This document shows positions 9,262 to 17,403 of a stretch of DNA of 64,000 nucleotides, in pieces. Every line of letters begins with the position of its first letter. Position 1 is the stretch's first letter. This DNA is from Siphonobacter sp. BAB-5405 (GTDB lineage Bacteria > Bacteroidota > Bacteroidia > Cytophagales > Spirosomataceae). Location of the stretch: the NCBI RefSeq assembly GCF_002872335.1, contig NZ_NJAG01000011.1:124001-188000 (forward strand), in the 5' to 3' direction. Both the position numbers and the translations under genes were made by a program. The notes beneath the pieces are model-generated. The model was not told where the DNA came from. It made no database searches and saw only the letters and a program-made list of their open reading frames with translations.

Positions 9262-12200
9262 TTATAACTTCCGTTTTACTTCCTGCATTTCGAAGCATTC
9301 GATGGTATCGCCTACTTCCAGGTCGTTGAAGTTTTTGATGCTCAGACCACATTCGTAACCAAATTTCACTTCGGATACATCGTCTTTGAAACGTTTTAGT
9401 GCCTGAATCTCTCCTTCGTGGATCACGATGAAGTCGCGGATTACGCGGATTTTGTTGTTCCGTTTCACCGTACCTTCGGTTACATAGCAACCCGCAACGG
9501 TACCGATTTTGGAAATCCGGAATACTTCGCGAATGTCGATGTTGGCCGTAACCACTTCCTGGAATTCGGGTTCCAGCAGACCTTCCATGGCTTTCTTGAT
9601 GTCCTCGATTGCCTGGTAGATGATGGAGTAATTCCGAATTTCGATTTGTTCCTGATCGGCCAAACGACGAGCGTTGAGCGAAGGACGAACCTGGAAGGCT
9701 ACAACTACAGCGTCCCCAGCCGAGGCTAACATTACGTCGGATTCAGTTACCTGACCTACGCCCTTATGGATGATGTTAACATTGACTTCAGCCGTCGAGA
9801 GTTTAAGCAGCGAATCGGAAAGTGCTTCCACAGAACCATCCACGTCCCCTTTAACGATGACGTTAAGCTCTTTGAAGTTTCCAATCGCTTTCCGGCGACC
9901 AATTTCTTCCAGGGTAATGTGTTTACGGGTACGGAGGGATTGTTCACGCAGCAATTGCTCACGTTTGTTCGCAATTTCACGGGCGTCACGCTCCGTTTCC
10001 ATCATATTTACTTTATCACCAGCCGTGGGAGCACCGCTCAAACCTAAGACCTGTACGGGTGTAGAAGGCCCTACCGATTTGACGCGTTGGCCTTTGTCGT
10101 CGAACATGGCCTTCACTTTACCGAAGAACGGTCCAGCCAACATCACGTCACCCACACTCATTGTACCATTCTGTACCAGAATGTTTGCGACATAACCGCG
10201 ACCTTTATCCAGGGAAGCTTCCACTACTGTACCTACGCCACGTTTGTTAGGATTGGCTTTCAGATCAAGTAACTCGGCTTCAAGCAATACTTTTTCCAGC
10301 AGTTCGTCAATACCTAAACCGCTTTTCGAAGAGATTTCCTGGGTCTGGAAACGTCCACCCCACTCTTCAACCAGAATATTCATTTGCGACAGGCCTTCAC
10401 GGATTTTCTCCGTATTCGCACCGGGCTTATCTACCTTCGAGAAAGCAAATACCATCGGAACACCCGCATTCTGGGCGTGGTTGATGGCTTCCCGGGTTTG
10501 GGGCATTACGCTGTCGTCCGCTGCAATTACGATAATGGCAACGTCCGTCAGTTTGGCTCCCCGAGCACGCATAGCGGTAAAAGCTTCGTGACCTGGGGTA
10601 TCCAAGAACGCGATTTCGCGACCGTCGTTTGTTTTTACTTTGTACGAACCAATGTGCTGGGTAATACCACCGGCCTCACCCGAAGCCACTTTCGTTTTAC
10701 GGATATAATCCAGTAAAGAGGTCTTACCGTGGTCAACGTGACCCATGATCGTAACTACCGGAGCACGGGGTACTAAGCTTTCCGGAGCATCTTCTTCTTC
10801 AATCAGAGCTGATTCAACCTCTTCTTCGGCAGAGATGAACTGAACATCGAATCCAAATTCATCCGCAATGATCGCGATGGCTTCTGCATCCAGACGCTGG
10901 TTGATGGATACGAACATCCCCATGTTCATACACGTCTGAATGATGTCGTTGATCGAAACGTCCATCAAAGACGCCAAGTCGCTGGCCGATACGAATTCGG
11001 TTACTTTCAGGATTTTTTCCTGTTCGAGTTCGTGCTGTTCGGCTTCTTCCCGGCGACGGGCCCGATCCTGACGACGTTCCCGACGACGATCTGCACCAAA
11101 GTTTTGCTTTTTGGCACCACCACCGCCCATCTGGGCCATCGTGTTCTTTACATTATCACGTACTTCCGTTTTCGAAGGCTCATCGCGACGGTTACCACCC
11201 CGGTTGTTATTATTCCGGTTGTTGTTGTTGTTGCGATTATTGTTATTGTTACCTCCGCCCTGGTTGTTATTCTGAGACGGGTTGTTGTTCGCAGCGTTGT
11301 TGGTATTGTTGTTGCGATCCTGTCCCTGATTCCGATCCTGGTTGTTAGTATTCTGGTTGCCTTGTCCTCCCCCTTGCCGGTTCTGATTAGTATTCTGGCG
11401 GTTGTTGGGGTCATTCGGATTAGTATTATTACCACGAGCCTGGTTACGATCCTGCTCGACGGGTTTAATCCGCTTGCGTTTCTTTTTCTCGTTGTTCGAA
11501 TTGCCGCCACGGTTGTTATTGCCGCGGTTATCCTGTTTCGTTGGTAATTCGATTTTACCCAGCACGGTCAACCCTTTCAATCGATCGGCTTTTGCTTCAA
11601 TCAATTCGGGCGGTGTGGCGGGAGGTGTTTCTGTCTTCACTTCCGGTTTTGGCTCTGGCTTTGGTTCTTGTTTGGTTTCTGGCCTTTGCTTCTGAAAATC
11701 TTTACGCTCATTTCCGCCACCAAACCGAGGGTTTTGCGGAGGCGTTCCGGCCGGGTTATTCGTTCGTTCGGGCGTTTGAGCTTTCTTTTCAGGCTCCTGC
11801 TTGGGAGCAGGGGCAGGCTCTACCACCGTAGCCACCGGGGGCGTTGCTACAACAGTAGGTTCAGGCTTTATTTCAGCGACAGGTTGAGGAGTTACTACGG
11901 GCTGTGGGGCTGGCGTTTCCACCTTTGCTTCCACTTTAGGTTCCGGCTTAACGGGCTCTGCCACGACGGGTTTTTCAACCACAGGTTCGGGGGCAGGTAC
12001 GACCGGTTTTTCAGCTACGGGCTGTGGTTTGGGTTCCTCGGGTTTTACGACCGGTACCTTTTCTGCCGCAGGTGTTTCCACCTTGGGTGCAGGAGGTACG
12101 GCGGGTGCCGCAGGTTCCACAGGTGAAGCTCCCGGAACAACGGGTTTACCCGTGCTCAGGTCAATCTTACCCAGCACTTTTAATCCTTGTAGCCGAGGTT

Positions 12201-12537
12201 CTTCTTTGGCTGGCTCCTGCTCCTGAGGCTTCTTTTCTTCAGCTACGGGAGCAGCGGCCGCTTCTTCCGACTTCTGACGGAAATACAGGGGCAAATCATC
12301 ATCAGCCTTGGGACGAGCCGTCGCGGCGGGTTCAGCAGGCTTAGTCCCTTCCTTAAGCAAGTCAGGAGCACTAAATTCTTTCGCCAATACCTGGAGTTGT
12401 TCTCCGGTTAGTTTGGTATTGGGATTGTTGTCAATTTTAAATCCTTTGGCCGATAGTCGATCCACAATGGTTCCCATGCCCACGTTGATCTTTCGTGCCG
12501 CCACATTTAAACGCATTGTTTGGATCTCTTCTGCCAT
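9262..12537 (-). CDS. infB: Translation initiation factor IF-2
   Basis: A 1091-residue IF-2, long for the family because of its linker. The start is the ATG at 12537 ([20 protein letters not shown]), matching the IF2_N domain. Residues about 75-330 are rich in Pro, Glu, Val and Lys. A strongly Asn/Gln/Gly/Arg-rich tract follows, and then a basic [15 protein letters not shown] segment. The G domain has GHVDHGKTS (G1), DTPGHEAF (G3) and SKVDKPG at the G4 position, where Asn is usual. The C-terminal domains bind fMet-tRNA. IF-2 positions initiator tRNA on the 30S subunit with GTP. It is the last gene of rimP-nusA-infB, with a perfect 13-bp inverted repeat upstream. Confidence 0.97.
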   Translation of the reverse strand: MAEEIQTMRLNVAARKINVGMGTIVDRLSAKGFKIDNNPNTKLTGEQLQVLAKEFSAPDLLKEGTKPAEPAATARPKADDDLPLYFRQKSEEAAAAPVAEEKKPQEQEPAKEEPRLQGLKVLGKIDLSTGKPVVPGASPVEPAAPAVPPAPKVETPAAEKVPVVKPEEPKPQPVAEKPVVPAPEPVVEKPVVAEPVKPEPKVEAKVETPAPQPVVTPQPVAEIKPEPTVVATPPVATVVEPAPAPKQEPEKKAQTPERTNNPAGTPPQNPRFGGGNERKDFQKQRPETKQEPKPEPKPEVKTETPPATPPELIEAKADRLKGLTVLGKIELPTKQDNRGNNNRGGNSNNEKKKRKRIKPVEQDRNQARGNNTNPNDPNNRQNTNQNRQGGGQGNQNTNNQDRNQGQDRNNNTNNAANNNPSQNNNQGGGNNNNNRNNNNNRNNNNRGGNRRDEPSKTEVRDNVKNTMAQMGGGGAKKQNFGADRRRERRQDRARRREEAEQHELEQEKILKVTEFVSASDLASLMDVSINDIIQTCMNMGMFVSINQRLDAEAIAIIADEFGFDVQFISAEEEVESALIEEEDAPESLVPRAPVVTIMGHVDHGKTSLLDYIRKTKVASGEAGGITQHIGSYKVKTNDGREIAFLDTPGHEAFTAMRARGAKLTDVAIIVIAADDSVMPQTREAINHAQNAGVPMVFAFSKVDKPGANTEKIREGLSQMNILVEEWGGRFQTQEISSKSGLGIDELLEKVLLEAELLDLKANPNKRGVGTVVEASLDKGRGYVANILVQNGTMSVGDVMLAGPFFGKVKAMFDDKGQRVKSVGPSTPVQVLGLSGAPTAGDKVNMMETERDAREIANKREQLLREQSLRTRKHITLEEIGRRKAIGNFKELNVIVKGDVDGSVEALSDSLLKLSTAEVNVNIIHKGVGQVTESDVMLASAGDAVVVAFQVRPSLNARRLADQEQIEIRNYSIIYQAIEDIKKAMEGLLEPEFQEVVTANIDIREVFRISKIGTVAGCYVTEGTVKRNNKIRVIRDFIVIHEGEIQALKRFKDDVSEVKFGYECGLSIKNFNDLEVGDTIECFEMQEVKRKL

Positions 12538-12602
12538 GTTACTGTCTGAATTCGTCAAAACGAGTGGTTTATAAGTAAGAGTTTAGGGTGTTTTGAATAC
12601 GG

Positions 12603-12644
12603 TATAGTGCGTAACGGATCTTGTTCAGATGGTTACGCACTATA
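12603..12644. promoter_or_regulatory. Hairpin in the nusA-infB gap
   Basis: TATAGTGCGTAAC at 12603-12615 pairs perfectly with 12632-12644 around a 16-base loop. There is no T-run, so it is not a plain intrinsic terminator. It lies 66-107 bases upstream of the infB ATG and just after nusA. It could be an RNA-processing site, a pause site or a control hairpin for IF-2. Confidence 0.55.
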
Positions 12645-12681
12645 TATCCCATAGCTCGTAACCGTTAAACCTCCGTTTGCA

Positions 12682-13926
12682 TTAATCGAATTCCTGTCGC
12701 AGAATGTCCAGTACTTCATCGATGGTTTCTTCCTCCAACTCCGTCCGGCGTACCAAGTCTTCCTTACCCATGGCAAGAACACTCTTGGCCGTATCGAGAC
12801 CTACGCGGTGGAATTCATCAATGACCCACTGTTCAATTTCGTCGGAAAACTCGTTCAGTTCTACGTCGTCGTCGTCCACGGGCCCTTCGGTTTCGCGGAA
12901 GACGTCGATTTCCATCCCTACTAATTTTCCTGCCAGCTTAATATTCTGACCACCTTTTCCGATAGCCAGTGAAATCTGATCGGGCTTGAGCCAGGCCGAT
13001 ACCCGCTTGTCATCCTTGTGAATGCTCATGCGGCTAATCTTGGCTGGACTTAAAGCCCGGGCAATCAACAACTCGATATTATCCGTAAAGTTAATCACGT
13101 CAATATTCTCATTGTTCATTTCCCGTACAATCGTATGAATCCGACTACCTTTCATTCCTACGCAAGCACCTACGGGGTCGATCCGGTCGTCGTAAGATTC
13201 TACGGCTACCTTGGCCCGCTCCCCTGGTTCACGAACCACGCGGCGTACCATGATCAATCCATCGGTTACTTCAGGAATTTCCTGCTCAAACAAACGTTCC
13301 AGGAATACTGGGGACGTCCGAGAAAGCGTGATTTTCGGCGTACCGTTGTTCATTTCTACTTTGTGAATCACGGCCTTGGTCGAATCGCCTTTTTTGAAGC
13401 GATCCCGGGGAATCTGCTGATCGCGGGGCAAACTTAACTCATTTCCCTGAGCATCCAGACAGATAATTTCCCGTCCCAGTACCTGATACACTTCTACCGT
13501 CAGCAACTCTCCTACCTGATCTTTGTAGCGATAATAGAGCAATTCCTTCTCCATATCCTTTACTTTCTGAATCAGGGTCTGGCGAGCCGTTTGTACAACC
13601 CGACGGCCAAAATCTTCCAGCTTTACTTCTTCCACTACTTCTTCGCCTACTTCAAAATCCTTTTCGATTTTTTTAGCGTCAGCCAGCGGAATTTTATCGT
13701 AATCCCAAATATCTTCTGAATCATCATCCACGATCTCGCGGGTCCGGAACATTTCCAGATCCCCGTTATCAGGGTTGATAATTACGTCAAAGTTCTCGTC
13801 AGTACCGTATTTCTTACGAATCATGGTCCGGAAGACATCTTCCAGAATTTTGATCATCGTCGGACGGTCAATGTTCTTCTCTCTCGCGAAATCAGCGAAG
13901 GAAGCAATCAGTTCTGCACTGTTCAT
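12682..13926 (-). CDS. nusA: Transcription termination/antitermination factor NusA
   Basis: A 414-residue NusA of the usual Bacteroidota length. The N-terminal RNA-polymerase-binding domain (about 1-130) is followed by an S1 domain and two KH domains marked by GMKGSRIHTIVREM and IGKGGQNIKLAGKLVGM. A short acidic tail with a helix-hairpin-helix-like end replaces the tandem acidic repeats of E. coli NusA. NusA binds RNA polymerase and nascent RNA and modulates pausing, termination and antitermination. It follows rimP after 97 bases and precedes infB, the conserved order. The start is the ATG at 13926 (MNSAELIASFADFAREKNID). Confidence 0.97.
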   Translation of the reverse strand: MNSAELIASFADFAREKNIDRPTMIKILEDVFRTMIRKKYGTDENFDVIINPDNGDLEMFRTREIVDDDSEDIWDYDKIPLADAKKIEKDFEVGEEVVEEVKLEDFGRRVVQTARQTLIQKVKDMEKELLYYRYKDQVGELLTVEVYQVLGREIICLDAQGNELSLPRDQQIPRDRFKKGDSTKAVIHKVEMNNGTPKITLSRTSPVFLERLFEQEIPEVTDGLIMVRRVVREPGERAKVAVESYDDRIDPVGACVGMKGSRIHTIVREMNNENIDVINFTDNIELLIARALSPAKISRMSIHKDDKRVSAWLKPDQISLAIGKGGQNIKLAGKLVGMEIDVFRETEGPVDDDDVELNEFSDEIEQWVIDEFHRVGLDTAKSVLAMGKEDLVRRTELEEETIDEVLDILRQEFD

Positions 13927-14023
13927 CGGTTCGTCATTGGTTTTGTTGTTTTCCAGCCCACGGCATCCGGTTACTTGCGGAGCTAGGCTTTGCCTCGTCA
14001 GCTAAAAACGCCCGGTTACGCGA

Positions 14024-14485
14024 TCATTTAAATGAAACCAGCACTTGTGCCTTCTTAATTTCGGAATAAGGTATTACGAGGTCTACCGAAGGTTCCTTTT
14101 TGGTTCCATCCGTAGTCAGGGTGATGGTGGAATCGGTTACTGCCTGCAGTGTACCTATTTTTTCCCCACCATCCAGAAACTGAACTCGTAGCTTACGACC
14201 GGCATTTCGTTGGTATTGACGAGTTTGAGTGAGTGGAAAATCGACACCAGGAGAGGATACTTCTAATGTATAAGCGTTTTCGAACAAATTCAGTTCCTCT
14301 AACTGCCGGCCTAATTCCCGACTCAATACCGCACATTCATCAATACTAATTCCGGCGTCGCTGTCTAATAAAATAGTCACTTTTGATTTGATACGGGATT
14401 CACTTACCTGTACTTCTACCAGAAAATAACTTTCATCGGGCAGTAAGGCCGTAGCCAGCTCTGTTATTTTTGCCTTCACATTCAT
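14024..14485 (-). CDS. rimP: Ribosome maturation factor RimP
   Basis: A 153-residue RimP with the usual two domains. The N-terminal part has the ISIDECAVLSRELGRQLEE segment and the LEVSSPGVDFPL motif that is diagnostic of RimP; the C-terminal part is a small Sm-like barrel. It helps 30S subunit maturation. It heads the rimP-nusA-infB operon. The start is the ATG at 14485. A leader hairpin lies about 95 bases upstream. No strict TAnnTTTG box is seen; the nearest candidate has one mismatch. Confidence 0.95.
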   Translation of the reverse strand: MNVKAKITELATALLPDESYFLVEVQVSESRIKSKVTILLDSDAGISIDECAVLSRELGRQLEELNLFENAYTLEVSSPGVDFPLTQTRQYQRNAGRKLRVQFLDGGEKIGTLQAVTDSTITLTTDGTKKEPSVDLVIPYSEIKKAQVLVSFK

Positions 14486-14578
14486 ACGACTCTTCAGGAG
14501 TTGCGTTGAAAATTAATGATAAATCCCTAATTATCAACGACTACCGCGGTACGGAATTTTCGCTTACGGTCTATAAAC

Positions 14579-14609
14579 AAAGAAGAGGAGTTTATTGCCC
14601 CTCTTCTTT
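14579..14609. promoter_or_regulatory. Hairpin upstream of rimP
   Basis: AAAGAAGAGG at 14579-14588 pairs perfectly with CCTCTTCTTT at 14600-14609 around an 11-base loop. It lies between divergent genes, so it terminates neither; on the minus strand it would sit in the rimP leader and could attenuate the operon. Confidence 0.45.
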
Positions 14610-14767
14610 CCGTTAAAATCCGATGCAAAATAAAGCTTTTTTCGCATAATAAACAATATAATGTTGCTTCAGCCCCGCGTATTTCACCGAATAAGGGCTT
14701 TTGCTTGGGCGAAATGAAACAATTTTGCGTCTTTTACGGAATCATCCCCACACCTGTCTAGTTCCAA

Positions 14768-15910
14768 ATGGCTTCCCAATATCCCACTGAAGGATTTTTT
14801 ACCAAATTACTGGCATTAGCTACCTATGTGTTGTGTGCCTTCCTACTGATTGGTTATCTCTTTGGATATACCCTGTGGTGGACGCACTGGCTTACAGGAT
14901 TCTGGCTGATTGGAATGCCCGAGGTAATGATTCTGGTAGCTCTGTTTACGCTTTTCTGGTTTTTTAAAAACGTACGCCGTGCCTGGCTTCCGCTTTTCGT
15001 CCTGATTCTGGGCTGGCCCTTCTGGCAGCGTACCATTGGCTTTTCCACTAAGCCCCCTATTGCCGCCTCAAAAAATCATAAAACACTCAACGTCACTACT
15101 TTTAATACAACATTTTTTACTGTATCTACCTACTGGCATACTAAAAATCGTAGCTTACCCCAAACGATGCTGAACTGGCTTCAACGCAGCGATTCCGATC
15201 TACTGTGTATGCAGGAATACTATAATTGGGACAACCCTGCTTTACCAGATCTGTTTAAATCGACGGCTCTTTTGCAAAAAGCTGGCTTCATATACAAAGC
15301 TCAGTTGAAAAACCTGAACTGGTATACGGGTGAAGCCCGCACAGGCGAAGCGGGCTATCTGGGACCTGTGCTTTTTTCCAAGTATCCCATCATTAACCAA
15401 GGTTACAGTGTTTTTGAAAATGCTGGAGGGCATAACGGCTATGTGCGAGCCGACATCAAAAAAGGAGCAGATACGATCCGAGTCATTAGCGTCCATTTAT
15501 TTTCAATGGGAGTACGCGTCGGAAAGGTGGTAAAAGCGGCCAATTCAAAATCCGCCAAGGCTGAAACGCGTAGTATTATCCAACAATTGAAAGCCGGTTT
15601 TATCGCTCATAACGAAGAAATTGAAGAAGTACTACAGAAAGAAGTAAAGACTAGTCCGTATCCGGTTATTCTTTGTGGTGATTACAATGAAGTACCCACG
15701 GGTATCGCTTACGGGAAAACCCGTCAGTACCTTAAAAACAGCTTCGAAGAAGCCGGAAACGGGTTTGGTTTCACGCTCAATCGCAGCCCTTGGTTCATTC
15801 GCATTGATAATCAGTTCCATAGCAATCATTTTAAGGTACTGCGTCACCAGGTGCATCGCGAGGTTAAGGGATCGGATCACTTTCCGGTACAGGTCCTTTA
15901 CGAATATTAG
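14768..15910 (+). CDS. Membrane-anchored endonuclease/exonuclease/phosphatase family protein
   Basis: A 380-residue protein with three N-terminal membrane segments (about residues 11-35, 45-65 and 70-90) followed by an EEP-fold catalytic domain. EEP landmarks are LNVTTFN at the domain start, CMQEYY (the metal-binding Glu), LCGDYNEVP (Asp/Asn) and the C-terminal GSDHFPV (catalytic His). The fold covers DNases, sphingomyelinases and inositol phosphatases; this membrane-anchored Bacteroidota subgroup has no established substrate that I know of. The gene is single, divergent from rimP and convergent with the haem operon, with which it shares a strong bidirectional terminator. Confidence 0.87.
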   Translation: MASQYPTEGFFTKLLALATYVLCAFLLIGYLFGYTLWWTHWLTGFWLIGMPEVMILVALFTLFWFFKNVRRAWLPLFVLILGWPFWQRTIGFSTKPPIAASKNHKTLNVTTFNTTFFTVSTYWHTKNRSLPQTMLNWLQRSDSDLLCMQEYYNWDNPALPDLFKSTALLQKAGFIYKAQLKNLNWYTGEARTGEAGYLGPVLFSKYPIINQGYSVFENAGGHNGYVRADIKKGADTIRVISVHLFSMGVRVGKVVKAANSKSAKAETRSIIQQLKAGFIAHNEEIEEVLQKEVKTSPYPVILCGDYNEVPTGIAYGKTRQYLKNSFEEAGNGFGFTLNRSPWFIRIDNQFHSNHFKVLRHQVHREVKGSDHFPVQVLYEY

Positions 15911-15922
15911 AATATTCCTTTA

Positions 15923-15962
15923 AGCGAAAGGCCCGGCTGATGGATCAGCCGGGCCTTTCGCT
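15923..15962. terminator. Bidirectional terminator, 19-bp stem
   Basis: AGCGAAAGGCCCGGCTGAT at 15923-15941 pairs perfectly with 15944-15962 around a 2-base turn. It lies between the convergent EEP gene and hmuY-like gene. The U-runs are short, but the stem is very stable. Confidence 0.75.
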
Positions 15963-15976
15963 TGGATAGAATCGTA

Positions 15977-17371
15977 TTAGCTTCCTTTCTTCACTAGCTT
16001 ATACTCAATATTTGGATAGCCCCGTTCACCACCGTCCGTTGAGGTATAGTTAATGAACTTCAGTTTATACACGTTGCCGGCAGCGTCTTTAATCACGTAG
16101 AAACGATCCGTTTTCACACCGGCCGGCGTTCCATTCGGTCCGGCCGACGTACGCCAGTTGCCTCCAATCACGTTACGATCGCTTTTGAAAGGCGTAGTCG
16201 CCACGTTGCTTTCGGCGTAAGCGTCGTAACTAACGGTACTGGTTAGCATTTCGGCCGCCTGTACACCCGCCCAATGGTTGATTTGTACAAAGTCGGCGTA
16301 TGGATACGGAATCGTTTCGGTGGCTTTATACGTCGTCAATCCCCAAACGATGTCCCAACTGGCTTTCGCGGGTTCTCCTGCTACGACTTTACCCTGCGGC
16401 AGCGAAACGTAGCTGAAATTGACGTTTCCATCTTTGGTTACATCCAGCGTTTTAAACGTAGTTTCAGTAATCCGGGCATACTGTACAGTGTAGCCCGTTC
16501 CCTTGCGTAAAATACGGATTTTGTACCAGGGTTTCTGACCCGTACCCGATGCTCCCGGGTTCAGGATGTATACAGGGTTGTTGGCGTCTGTTGCTGAGAT
16601 TTCCTTAATGGCCGTCTTGGTTAAATCACCATCGACATTATCAATAATGTCGAACGTTCCCTGACCCTGACCCAAAACCAGCGTGTTTGCCAGAGCTACC
16701 GTATCCGCTGCCGTCACCTGAGCCAGATCCGTTTTTGTAAGGGCTTTTACGGCCGCTCCCGTCGTTGCATTGATGATTACGCGGAAGTCGCTTCCTCCAA
16801 AAAAGCCTAACTCCCAGCTGTTCCGGGCAATGGCCGTCTGGCTGTTGCTGCTGAAATCCACGAATACCGAGTTCAGAGCACTCGATCCGCCAGCCCCACC
16901 ATTGAGTTTCAGGGCAGAACCGCTGGAAATAATGGAAGAGAACTTCAGTTTCTCCTTAGCCGTTTGTCCGACGACAAGTCCCGTACCAACGGATTTGATC
17001 GTGAAATCAATCGTTTCCGAGCCATTGAGTACGATGTTCGCCGCCTTGGTTACTTTGAATGAAGTAGTCTTGGTATTAGCCGGAACGGTCAGCGTAAGCG
17101 TATTGTTGGTGGCCGCGGGCGTCGTCGTAAAGTGCGTACCGTAGGCAACGCCCGTGGGGGTCAGTTCGACGGTAACATTGGTCGCCGCTGTCACCGTACG
17201 GTCCAGATTTACTTTCACCTCTAACTCGGTCTGATTCGCCGTAAATCCAACTTCACTGGCTTCAAATTGTACCGTATTATCGGGTAGCGGCGGATCATCG
17301 TCTTTACAGGCCGGCACCAGGGCCGTCAAGCTTAACAGCAGAAAAATAGAGCGTAGTTTTTGCATACTCAT
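15977..17371 (-). CDS. HmuY-family haem-binding lipoprotein
   Basis: A 464-residue surface lipoprotein with signal ending LTALVPAC and an Asp/Pro-rich tether. Residues about 35-150 look like a Calx-beta-type domain. The rest matches the HmuY fold, with SWELGFFGG, ASWDIVWG and the C-terminal RFYVIKDAAGNVYKLKF and GGERGYPNIEYKLV. HmuY-type haemophores take haem from host or environmental haemoproteins and pass it to a TonB receptor. The receptor gene lies 32 bases upstream, so the two form one operon. It is longer than Porphyromonas HmuY (about 216 residues) because of the extra N-terminal domain. Which residues bind haem cannot be told from the sequence alone. Confidence 0.86.
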   Translation of the reverse strand: MSMQKLRSIFLLLSLTALVPACKDDDPPLPDNTVQFEASEVGFTANQTELEVKVNLDRTVTAATNVTVELTPTGVAYGTHFTTTPAATNNTLTLTVPANTKTTSFKVTKAANIVLNGSETIDFTIKSVGTGLVVGQTAKEKLKFSSIISSGSALKLNGGAGGSSALNSVFVDFSSNSQTAIARNSWELGFFGGSDFRVIINATTGAAVKALTKTDLAQVTAADTVALANTLVLGQGQGTFDIIDNVDGDLTKTAIKEISATDANNPVYILNPGASGTGQKPWYKIRILRKGTGYTVQYARITETTFKTLDVTKDGNVNFSYVSLPQGKVVAGEPAKASWDIVWGLTTYKATETIPYPYADFVQINHWAGVQAAEMLTSTVSYDAYAESNVATTPFKSDRNVIGGNWRTSAGPNGTPAGVKTDRFYVIKDAAGNVYKLKFINYTSTDGGERGYPNIEYKLVKKGS

Positions 17372-17403
17372 GGATTTGCTTGATTGGGTTATTGGGAAAG
17401 GAA

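Noticed and set aside
11032-11547. A 171-codon plus-strand reading frame across the IF-2 linker
   Set aside because: It is the shadow of low-complexity codons of infB (Asn/Gly-rich tract), giving a run of Val, Ile and Leu. No start signal and no family resemblance.
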